From assembly GCA_002361655.1 (NCBI GenBank), contig DETM01000021.1, positions 2,936 to 30,020 of the forward strand: a stretch of 27,085 bases of DNA, given 5' to 3'. The position numbers and the translations under genes are program-made. The stretch comes from Prevotella sp. UBA3288. GTDB lineage: Bacteria; Bacteroidota; Bacteroidia; Bacteroidales; Bacteroidaceae. This document shows positions 7,929 to 14,711 of the stretch, in pieces. The notes beneath the pieces are model-generated. The model was not told the origin of the DNA and searched no databases. It was given only the letters and a program-made list of their open reading frames with translations. How positions within the stretch are numbered: the stretch's first letter is position 1; the number at the start of each line of letters is the position of its first letter.

Positions 7929-9239
7929 ATGGAAAAAACATCCAAAACAGTCTATTTGGGCATGATAGGCGATATCATGCATCCGGGCCTGATTAATATC
8001 ATCGAAGAGGGTGCCAAGCACGGCGATGTGATGATCGGCCTTTTCACCGACAAGGCCATCGCCGAGCATAAGCGGCTGCCCTACCTGACCTACGACCAGC
8101 GTAAGCGGGTGATAGAGAATATCAAGGGCGTGGCCTCGATTGTGCCGCAGGACGAGTGGAGTTATGTGCCCAACCTCCGTAAATACCGCCCCGACTATAT
8201 CATCCACGGCGACGACTGGAAGACCAACCAGGACCAGGAACTGCGCTCCGAGGTTTTCGAGGTGATGAAGGAACTGGGCGGCGAGGTCATCGAGATTCCC
8301 TATACGAAAGGCATCGACTCGTCGTCGCTCGACAAGGAAATCAAGGGCATAGGCACCACACCCGACGTGCGACTGAAGTCGCTGCGCCGCCTGATACAGG
8401 CCAAGGACGTGGTGCGCATCCTGGAGGTGCACGACGGACTGTCGGGCCTTATTTGCGAGAACATCGAGGTGCAGAACGGCACCCACACTGAGCGTTTCGA
8501 CGGTATGTGGTCCAGTTCTCTCACCGACTCCACCAGCAAGGGCAAGCCCGACATCGAAGCCGTAGACCTGACCACCCGCATGCAGGACCTGACCAACATC
8601 CTGGAGTGCACCACGAAGCCTATCATCTACGATGGCGACACGGGCGGCAAGACCGAGCATTTTGTGTTCACCGTCCGCACCCTGGAGCGCAATGGTATCT
8701 CGTGTGTCATCATCGAAGACAAGGTGGGACTGAAGAAGAACTCGCTCTTCGGTACCGATGCCATCCAGACGCAGGACACTATCGAGGGTTTCTGCCACAA
8801 AATTCGCAGCGGCAAAGAGGCCCAGGTGACGAAGGACTTTATGATTGTAGCCCGCTGTGAGAGCCTCATTGCCGGCAAGAGCGTCGACGATGCCCTGGAG
8901 CGTTGTGATGCCTATGTGAAGGCCGGTGCTGACGGCATCATGATTCACAGCAAGCACAAGACGGGCGAAGACATCCGCGAGTTCTGCCAGCGGTTCCGCC
9001 AGATCCATCCCCTCGTGCCCATCGTCGTGGTGCCCACCACCTACAACCAGTTCACCGAAGAGGAACTGCACCAGTGGGGCGTCAACATCGTCATCTATGC
9101 CAACCACATGCTGCGCGCCGCCTATCCCGCCATGTTCCGCTGTGCCGAGACCATCCTCAAGCACCACCGCTCGTTGGAGGTCAACGATATCTGCATGCCC
9201 ATCAAGGAGATTCTCGAACTCATTCCGGGAACGAAGTGA
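7929..9239 (+). CDS. aepX: Phosphoenolpyruvate mutase with N-terminal nucleotidyltransferase-like domain
   Basis: PEP mutase rearranges phosphoenolpyruvate to phosphonopyruvate, the entry step of nearly all natural C-P bond synthesis. The mutase domain occupies about residues 150-430. Its hallmark EDKxxxKxNS is present as EDKVGLKKNS from Glu263, and YDGDTGGK provides metal-binding Asp residues. Residues about 1-135 form a cytidylyltransferase-like domain (VYLGMIGDIMHPGL, then IIHGDDW). Its HxGH motif reads HPGL, losing the second His, so the domain may be inactive as a transferase. The two-domain arrangement at about 435 residues is known for Bacteroides AepX-type proteins. It is first in the run, 27 bases before aepY. 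Activity of the mutase half is well supported by motifs; the N-terminal role is unknown. Confidence 0.94.
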   Translation: MEKTSKTVYLGMIGDIMHPGLINIIEEGAKHGDVMIGLFTDKAIAEHKRLPYLTYDQRKRVIENIKGVASIVPQDEWSYVPNLRKYRPDYIIHGDDWKTNQDQELRSEVFEVMKELGGEVIEIPYTKGIDSSSLDKEIKGIGTTPDVRLKSLRRLIQAKDVVRILEVHDGLSGLICENIEVQNGTHTERFDGMWSSSLTDSTSKGKPDIEAVDLTTRMQDLTNILECTTKPIIYDGDTGGKTEHFVFTVRTLERNGISCVIIEDKVGLKKNSLFGTDAIQTQDTIEGFCHKIRSGKEAQVTKDFMIVARCESLIAGKSVDDALERCDAYVKAGADGIMIHSKHKTGEDIREFCQRFRQIHPLVPIVVVPTTYNQFTEEELHQWGVNIVIYANHMLRAAYPAMFRCAETILKHHRSLEVNDICMPIKEILELIPGTK

Positions 9240-9266
9240 GTATTGAACATTGAATATTAAAGGAAA

Positions 9267-10412
9267 ATGTTGCAACCATCTTTTTTTATCGGACAACTGA
9301 AGGCCGCCGGCATTGACTTCTTTGCCGGCGTGCCCGACTCGCTGTTGAAGAATATCTGTGCCTATATCACCGACAACCTGCCGAAAGAGCAGAACATCAT
9401 TGCCGCCAACGAGGGCGGTGCCATGGGCATCGCCGCCGGCTATCACCTGTCAACGGGGAAGATTGGTGTGGTGTATATGCAGAACTCCGGCGAGGGAAAC
9501 ATCATCAACCCGCTGGCATCGCTCACCGACCGCGAAGTGTACAACATTCCCGTGCTGCTGCTCATCGGATGGCGAGGCCGTCCCGGTGTGCACGACGAGC
9601 CGCAGCACGTCAAGCAGGGCAAGGTGACCACCGGACTGCTCAACACGATGGGCATCGACTACAGCGTGCTGAGCAAGGACGAGACTCAGGCCGCCAAGCA
9701 GATTGCCGCCGCCGTGAACCACATGACACGCACCAACGAACCCTATGCGCTGGTCATTGAGAAAGATACCTTCGAGGCTTACACCCTGCAGAGCAAGGTG
9801 GACAGCGCACTGACGCTCAGTCGCGAGGAAGCCATCGAGACCGTGGTGGAGGCCCTGCCTGCAGAGGCCGCCGTGGTGTCGACGACGGGCATGATCTCCC
9901 GCGAACTCTTTGAGATTCGTGAACGGCGGGGCGAAGGCCACGGCCACGACTTCCTGACCGTGGGAAGCATGGGCCACGCCTCGCAGATAGCCCTCGGCAT
10001 CGCCCTGCAGCAGAAGCATCGCCCTGTGTTCTGCTTCGACGGCGACGGTGCCTCGATCATGCACATGGGCAACATGGCCATCACGGCACAGATGCAGCCC
10101 AAGAACATGGTCCATGTGGTGTTCAACAACGGTGCACACGACAGCGTGGGCGGTCAGCCCACCGTCGGACTCGATATCGACCTGCCCGCCGTGGCCCGTG
10201 CCGTGGGCTACCGTCAGGTGTGTTCCGTCAAGACGAAGGATGAACTGCGGCAGGCCCTCACCGCCGTTGCTGAAGGGCCGGTGTTCCTGGAGGTGCAGGT
10301 CAGGAAGGGCAACCGCAAGGATCTGGGCCGCCCCACCACGACACCGGTGCAGAACAAAGAGGCACTGATGGCCTTCCTGAGCGAGATTGGACATTGTCAA
10401 ATCGTAAAATAA
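9267..10412 (+). CDS. aepY: Phosphonopyruvate decarboxylase (ThDP-dependent)
   Basis: This enzyme decarboxylates phosphonopyruvate to phosphonoacetaldehyde, pulling the unfavourable PEP mutase step forward. Visible are ANEGGAMGIAAG with the ThDP-activating Glu49, GRPGVHDEPQH, and the ThDP/Mg motif beginning GDGASIMHMGN at Gly259 and ending at Asn287-Asn288. A length of 381 is normal for the family. It directly follows PEP mutase, the expected partner, with a usable RBS (AAAGG) before the ATG. The last codons (QIVK and stop) lie in AT-rich repeat-like DNA that continues into the gap to the next gene, so the C-terminal tail may have been supplied by the repeat. Confidence 0.94.
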   Translation: MLQPSFFIGQLKAAGIDFFAGVPDSLLKNICAYITDNLPKEQNIIAANEGGAMGIAAGYHLSTGKIGVVYMQNSGEGNIINPLASLTDREVYNIPVLLLIGWRGRPGVHDEPQHVKQGKVTTGLLNTMGIDYSVLSKDETQAAKQIAAAVNHMTRTNEPYALVIEKDTFEAYTLQSKVDSALTLSREEAIETVVEALPAEAAVVSTTGMISRELFEIRERRGEGHGHDFLTVGSMGHASQIALGIALQQKHRPVFCFDGDGASIMHMGNMAITAQMQPKNMVHVVFNNGAHDSVGGQPTVGLDIDLPAVARAVGYRQVCSVKTKDELRQALTAVAEGPVFLEVQVRKGNRKDLGRPTTTPVQNKEALMAFLSEIGHCQIVK

Positions 10413-10490
10413 CACAATAGCCCAATAAATCGTAAATCGTCAAATTGTAAATAAATCGTAAATCGTCAAATAGTCAAATTGTAAATCAAA
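10395..10490 (+). repeat. AT-rich 7-8 base repeat tract before pntC
   Basis: The tract is built from units like AAATCGT, AAATCGTC, AAATAGTC and AAATTGT and reaches the pntC start codon. It contains a 22-base exact direct repeat (10424-10445 and 10450-10471, core AAATCGTAAATCGTCAAAT). Its left end overlaps the aepY stop. Related tracts lie before 13537 and 26823. Confidence 0.7.
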
Positions 10491-11210
10491 ATGACTGCAG
10501 TAATTATGGCAGCGGGCATGGGAACCCGTTTCGGCCAGTACACAGAGAAAATTCCCAAGGGATTCGTGGAGTGCGGCGGCCTCTCGATGGTGGAGCGCAG
10601 CATCCGCACCCTCATCGACTGCGGCATCAGCCGCATCATCATCGGCACCGGCTATCACCGCGAAAAATATGAGGCATTGGCCAGCGTCTACCCACAGATA
10701 GAATGTGTGTTCTCGCCCCGCTATGCCGAGACGAACAGTATGTACACGCTCTACAACTGTCGCGAGGCCATCGGCAACGACGACTTCCTGCTGCTGGAGT
10801 CGGACCTCGTCTTCGAGCGGCGCGCCATCACGTCGCTGATGGACTGCAAGGAACCCGACGTGATGCTCATCACCCCGGTGACGAAATTCCAGGACCAGTA
10901 CTACGTGGAGTACAGCGAGCCCGACCACTGTCTGACGCGCTGTTCGACCCATGCCGATGAACTCGATGCCAAGGGCGAACTGGTGGGCATACATAAACTG
11001 TCGGGCGACTTCTATCAGGAGATGTGCGCCGACTATGCCCGTAAGGTGGACGAACAGCCAAAACTGGGCTACGAATATCAGTTGCTGCTGATGTCGCAAA
11101 GCATCCGGAAGGTCTACGTGCTGAAGGTGGACGGTCTGAAGTGGTACGAGATTGACGACCCGCAGGATCTGGCCTATGCCGAGGAGCATGTGCTGCCATA
11201 TCTTATATAA
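10491..11210 (+). CDS. pntC: 2-aminoethylphosphonate cytidylyltransferase (PntC/LicC-like)
   Basis: The N-terminus has the nucleotidyltransferase signature AAGMGTR (residues 7-13) followed by the Lys of IPKGF (Lys23). A metal-binding Asp sits in LLLESDLVFE (Asp105), and EIDDPQDL near the end is typical of LicC-like sugar/choline nucleotidyltransferases. LicC makes CDP-choline; PntC uses CTP and 2-aminoethylphosphonate to make CMP-AEP. Its place between phosphonopyruvate decarboxylase and AEP transaminase, and before a CDP-alcohol transferase gene, favours AEP as the substrate. The 239-residue length fits a stand-alone enzyme. The fold is sure; the exact substrate is inferred from context. Confidence 0.85.
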   Translation: MTAVIMAAGMGTRFGQYTEKIPKGFVECGGLSMVERSIRTLIDCGISRIIIGTGYHREKYEALASVYPQIECVFSPRYAETNSMYTLYNCREAIGNDDFLLLESDLVFERRAITSLMDCKEPDVMLITPVTKFQDQYYVEYSEPDHCLTRCSTHADELDAKGELVGIHKLSGDFYQEMCADYARKVDEQPKLGYEYQLLLMSQSIRKVYVLKVDGLKWYEIDDPQDLAYAEEHVLPYLI

Positions 11211-11220
11211 AGAAGAAATC

Positions 11221-11240
11221 AATGAATACCCTCATTCATT
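11221..11240 (+). other. AT-rich inverted repeat in the pntC-phnW gap
   Basis: AATGAAT and ATTCATT (7-base arms, 6-base loop ACCCTC) lie in the 95-base gap after pntC. There is no T tract, so it is not a classic terminator. It might be an mRNA-stability or processing element, or chance. Confidence 0.25.
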
Positions 11241-11305
11241 ATAGAACTACGAATGTCATGAGTAGTCGATAAATAGATGGTAAACTTAAATTAAAGAAAT
11301 AAACA

Positions 11306-12424
11306 ATGGAAACGATAAAAAGAAACGTATTGCTGAACCCGGGCCCCGCCACCACCACCGACACGGTGAAGATGGCACAGGTGGTGCCGGATATCTGTCC
11401 CCGTGAGAAAGAGTTTGCCGGCCTGATGAAAGGTCTGCGCAACGACCTGCTGAAGGTGGTGCACGCCCCAGCCGACCAGTACACCTCGGTGCTCTTCTGC
11501 GGCTCAGGTACCATCAACATCGACATCTGCGTCAACTCGCTGGTGCCGGAGGGCAAGAAGATTCTCGTGGTGAACAACGGAGCCTACAACTCGCGTGCCG
11601 TCGAGGTGTGCCAGATGTACCACATACCCCATATCGACCTGAAGTCGAGCATCTACGAGCAGCCCGACCTGAAGGCTGTGGAGCAGGCACTGAAGGCCAA
11701 TCCCGACGTGGCCGTCGTCTACTGCTGCCACCACGAGACGGGTACCGGCGTGGTGAACCCCATCCGTGAGATTGGTGCCCTGGCCCATCAGTACGGTGCC
11801 ATCTTCGTCAGCGACACCACCTCAACGCTGGGCATGATTCCCCTCGACGTGGTGAAGGACAATGTCGACTTTTGCATGGCCTCTGCCCAGAAAGGCCTGA
11901 TGGCCATGTCGGGCCTCTCGTTCATCATCGGTCGCGAGGATATCATCCGTGCCTCGAAGAACTATCCCACGCGTTCCTATTATTGTAACCTCTACCTGCA
12001 GTACGAGTATTTCGAGAAGACCGGCGAGATGCACTTCACACCGCCCGTGCAGACCATCTATGCCACCATCCAGGCCCTGAAGGAATACTTCGCTGAGGGC
12101 GAGACGGCAAAGTTCGCCCGCCATCGCCGCGTCTATGAGGCCATCCGCAAGGGTGTGGCCGAACTGGGCTTCGAGACCGTCATCGACCCGAAGATAGAGT
12201 CGGGCCTCGTGGTATCAGTAAAATATCCCGACGACCCCAACTGGAGTTTCGAGCGGGTGCACGACTACTGCTACGAGCGCGGGTTCACCATCTATCCGGG
12301 CAAAATCAGCACCACTAACACCTTCCGGCTCTGCTCGCTGGGCGCCATCGACGTGAACGACATCGACGACTTCTTCGTGGTGCTGAAGCAGGCCCTGGAG
12401 CATTTCCGGATTAAACTGAAGTAA
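11306..12424 (+). CDS. phnW: 2-aminoethylphosphonate:pyruvate aminotransferase
   Basis: This PLP enzyme of the alanine-glyoxylate aminotransferase (class V) type interconverts phosphonoacetaldehyde and 2-aminoethylphosphonate. The N-terminus LLNPGPATTT is typical of PhnW. FCGSGT contacts the cofactor phosphate, FVSDTTSTLG holds the PLP-binding Asp, and Lys196 in SAQKGLM is the Schiff-base lysine. The 372-residue length is normal. PhnW occurs in AEP breakdown as well as synthesis; being next to PEP mutase and phosphonopyruvate decarboxylase, and with no phosphonatase gene here, it should run toward AEP formation. The gene is 61 bases before the membrane transferase, with an octamer repeat filling the gap. 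Confidence 0.93.
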   Translation: METIKRNVLLNPGPATTTDTVKMAQVVPDICPREKEFAGLMKGLRNDLLKVVHAPADQYTSVLFCGSGTINIDICVNSLVPEGKKILVVNNGAYNSRAVEVCQMYHIPHIDLKSSIYEQPDLKAVEQALKANPDVAVVYCCHHETGTGVVNPIREIGALAHQYGAIFVSDTTSTLGMIPLDVVKDNVDFCMASAQKGLMAMSGLSFIIGREDIIRASKNYPTRSYYCNLYLQYEYFEKTGEMHFTPPVQTIYATIQALKEYFAEGETAKFARHRRVYEAIRKGVAELGFETVIDPKIESGLVVSVKYPDDPNWSFERVHDYCYERGFTIYPGKISTTNTFRLCSLGAIDVNDIDDFFVVLKQALEHFRIKLK

Positions 12425-12429
12425 CAGTC

Positions 12430-12485
12430 GAAGCATCGAAATATCGAACCATCGGAACTTCGAACCATCGAAATATCGAACAAGC
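12430..12485 (+). repeat. Octamer tandem repeat before the CDP-alcohol transferase gene
   Basis: Seven consecutive 8-base units, consensus GAAnnATC (for example GAAATATC and GAACCATC, each present twice), end exactly at base 12485, abutting the ATG at 12486. They fill almost the whole gap between phnW and the next gene. Confidence 0.85.
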
Positions 12486-13469
12486 ATGAATGAAAAAATA
12501 TATGCAAGCCTGAAGTCATCGGACACCGAAGACTGGGTGGACTATCACATCGTAAGGCCATTCACCTACTATTGGGCCGTCTTCTTCGCCAAACTGGGTA
12601 TCCACCCCAACACCGTGACCATCGCCTCGATGTTCATCGGGGCCGGCAGTGCCTTCTTCTTTGCCCATGGCTGCTACTACTACGAGCAGGGGTGGGGCCT
12701 GGTCTACAATCTCATCGCCTTCTTGCTCCTCTTCATTGCCGACATACTCGACAACACCGACGGGCAGTTGGCCCGCATGACTAACAAGAAGAGCGCGCTG
12801 GGACGCATCCTAGACGGGGCTGCCGGCTTCACCTGGTATGTGCCTATCTATGTGGCACTGGTCTACCGTTTTTATGTGCACCACGATCTGGAGTTCTCCT
12901 TCCTGGGCCTCGATGGCAATGACGAACAAACTGTGCTCATCGCAACGGCCATCGTCTTTGCCCTCGCCCTCTATTCCGGCATCGGCGGACTGTCCGGGCA
13001 GCAGCGTATCGCCGACTACTACATCCAGACCCACCTCTTCTTCCTGAAAGGTGAGAAAGGGGCCGAACTCGACAACTCAGAGGCCCAGAAAGAAAAGTAC
13101 GCCCGTCTGACGTGGAAGGACAACTTCACCGAGAAACTCTTCCAGAAGACCTACGTGGGCTATACCCTCAACCAGGAGAAAGTTACCCCGCAGTTCCAGC
13201 GTCTGCTGGCCGCACTGCGCCAGAAGTATGGTGCCTCGGAGAATATTCCCCAAAAGGTCCGCGACGAGTTCTGCCGCCAGTCGAAGGGCCTGATGAAGTA
13301 TGTCTTCATGCTCGTGTTCAACTTCCGCACAGCCTATCTGCTGCTCTTCTGCCTGCTCGACGTACCCGTGCTGACCTTCGTCTTCGAAGTCACCGTGATG
13401 CAGTTTATCGCCTGGTATGTGGTGCACCGCCACGAGGCTTTCTGCAAGCGCATCGCCGAGAGTCTTTAA
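12486..13469 (+). CDS. CDP-alcohol phosphotransferase-family membrane enzyme, predicted AEP-lipid synthase
   Basis: This family transfers a phosphoalcohol from a CDP/CMP carrier to an acceptor such as diacylglycerol. The signature D-x2-DG-x2-AR-x8-G-x3-D-x3-D is present from Asp89: Asp89, Asp92-Gly93, Ala96-Arg97, Gly106, Asp110. The final position, Asp in the family and proposed as catalytic base, is Gly114 here (DGAAG). HPNTVTIAS upstream is the usual helix before the motif. The protein is 327 residues, longer than the usual 200 or so, because a charged, soluble stretch (about 182-270) interrupts the membrane helices. Its neighbours predict CMP-AEP as donor and a phosphonolipid as product; a ceramide or glycerolipid acceptor cannot be told apart. 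Confidence 0.85.
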   Translation: MNEKIYASLKSSDTEDWVDYHIVRPFTYYWAVFFAKLGIHPNTVTIASMFIGAGSAFFFAHGCYYYEQGWGLVYNLIAFLLLFIADILDNTDGQLARMTNKKSALGRILDGAAGFTWYVPIYVALVYRFYVHHDLEFSFLGLDGNDEQTVLIATAIVFALALYSGIGGLSGQQRIADYYIQTHLFFLKGEKGAELDNSEAQKEKYARLTWKDNFTEKLFQKTYVGYTLNQEKVTPQFQRLLAALRQKYGASENIPQKVRDEFCRQSKGLMKYVFMLVFNFRTAYLLLFCLLDVPVLTFVFEVTVMQFIAWYVVHRHEAFCKRIAESL

Positions 13470-13536
13470 CGTGATTGGCAGAGGGAAAATTGATAAATCG
13501 AAGAGCCAATTGTAAATAGTAAAATTGTGAATCGAA
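13470..13536 (+). repeat. AT-rich 7-8 base repeat tract before the YbhN-like gene
   Basis: Degenerate units such as AAATTGAT, AAATCGAA, AAATAGTA and AAATTGTG fill the gap and end at the start codon at 13537. They are the same style as the tracts before pntC and alaS. Confidence 0.6.
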
Positions 13537-14583
13537 ATGAAGTGGACCAAGCAGCGCATCAATAACCTGTTCTTCATCCTTGGCGTGGTGATGGTGGTGG
13601 TGATGATGTTCACCTTCGACGTCAGTTTCGTCGAACTGTGGGATCACATCTGCCATGCCGGCTACTGGCTGCTGCCTATCATCGGAGTGTGGATCGTCAT
13701 CTACGGCATCAATGCCTGGGCGTGGTGGTGCATCATCCGCAGCACCAAGACCCCCGACGAGCATGTGTCGTTTCTCAGGGTCTACCGCCTGACCATCACC
13801 GGCTATGCCCTCAACTACGCCACGCCGGTGGGCGGACTGGGCGGCGAGCCCTACCGCATCATCGAACTCTCGAAGAACATCCAGCAGGACCATGCCGCCG
13901 CCTCGGTCATCCTCTATGCCATGATGCACATCTTCGCCCACTTCTGGTTCTGGTTTCTCTCGGTGTTCCTCTATGTGGCCCTCGCCCTTGTCGGCGACCT
14001 GCCGCTGACGGCCCCCGTCGCCATCGTCATGGCCGTCATTGCCGGCTTATGCCTGCTGGCCTTCTATCTCTTCTCCATGGGCTATCGCAAAGGGCTGGTT
14101 GTGAAGACCATTCGTTGGATAGGCAAGATTCCCGGACTGAAAGGCTGGAGCACCCGCTTCCTGGACCGCCATACCGACACGCTGAAGAATGTAGACAAGC
14201 AGATAGCCTCGCTGCACAAGGAGCACAAGCGGGCCTTCTACGAGAGTCTGGTGCTCGAATATTTTTCGCGTGTCGTACAGAGCGCCGAGGTGTTCTTCAT
14301 GCTCCTGCTCTTCGGCATCGACAACGGTGGCGACGTCACCGGACTCGTCATCACCTATCTGCACTCTATCCTCATCGTGGCCTTCACCACCCTGTTTGCC
14401 AATCTCATAGGTTTCCTTCCCATGCAACTCGGCGTGCAGGAGGGTGGTTTCGTCCTCTCCATCGCCGCCCTGGGACTATCGGCCGCCCTTGGCATCTTCG
14501 TAAGCATCATCTGCCGTGTCCGTGAAATCATCTGGATCATCATCGGACTCATCTTGATGAAGATGCCCTATAAGCCGAAGTGA
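13537..14583 (+). CDS. YbhN/MprF-type polytopic membrane protein (LPG synthase TM family)
   Basis: The 348 residues form about eight membrane helices. The block YATPVGGLGGEPYRI near residues 88-112 is the characteristic GGxGGEPxR region of the lysylphosphatidylglycerol synthase transmembrane family (PF03706, also called UPF0104/YbhN). MprF members flip aminoacylated phospholipids across the membrane, but most stand-alone members lack an assigned substrate. It is the last gene of the aminoethylphosphonate run and follows the membrane transferase by 67 bases, so a role in moving an aminoethylphosphonolipid to the outer leaflet is a reasonable inference. The product is zwitterionic like phosphatidylethanolamine. 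The family call is firm; the role is contextual. Confidence 0.82.
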   Translation: MKWTKQRINNLFFILGVVMVVVMMFTFDVSFVELWDHICHAGYWLLPIIGVWIVIYGINAWAWWCIIRSTKTPDEHVSFLRVYRLTITGYALNYATPVGGLGGEPYRIIELSKNIQQDHAAASVILYAMMHIFAHFWFWFLSVFLYVALALVGDLPLTAPVAIVMAVIAGLCLLAFYLFSMGYRKGLVVKTIRWIGKIPGLKGWSTRFLDRHTDTLKNVDKQIASLHKEHKRAFYESLVLEYFSRVVQSAEVFFMLLLFGIDNGGDVTGLVITYLHSILIVAFTTLFANLIGFLPMQLGVQEGGFVLSIAALGLSAALGIFVSIICRVREIIWIIIGLILMKMPYKPK

Positions 14584-14635
14584 ATTGAGAGTTGAGAATT
14601 ATGATTAGAATTGAAAGTTGAGAATTCTTGCGTCC
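14582..14635 (+). repeat. AT-rich spacer repeat of the TTGAGAATT type
   Basis: The gap after the YbhN-like gene starts with alternating ATTGAGAG / TTGAGAATT / AATTGAAAG units. Sixteen bases (14582-14597, GAATTGAGAGTTGAGA, beginning in the stop codon) recur inverted and exact inside GH95 at 16431-16446. Two small hairpins follow (CTTGC/GCAAG and GACC/GGTC); I see no clear promoter before GH95. Confidence 0.55.
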
Positions 14636-14711
14636 CTTCGATAGCAAGTGACCAAAGGTCGAGCGGATAATAAGAAATTGAACTTTAAACATTAACTAAA
14701 AACAATACCCC

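Noticed and set aside
7866..9446. Long open frame (526 codons) on the minus strand opposite aepX
   Set aside because: It mirrors the codon bias of aepX (G/C at third positions removes antisense stops), and the translated protein shows no family motifs, while aepX is unmistakable.
10414..10490. Repeats considered as a CRISPR array
   Set aside because: Units are only 7-8 bases, degenerate and without unique spacers of constant length; no cas genes are present.
13638..14525. 295-codon plus-strand frame inside the YbhN-like gene
   Set aside because: The His/Arg/Pro-rich translation has no recognisable domain; the other frame gives a clean polytopic membrane protein.
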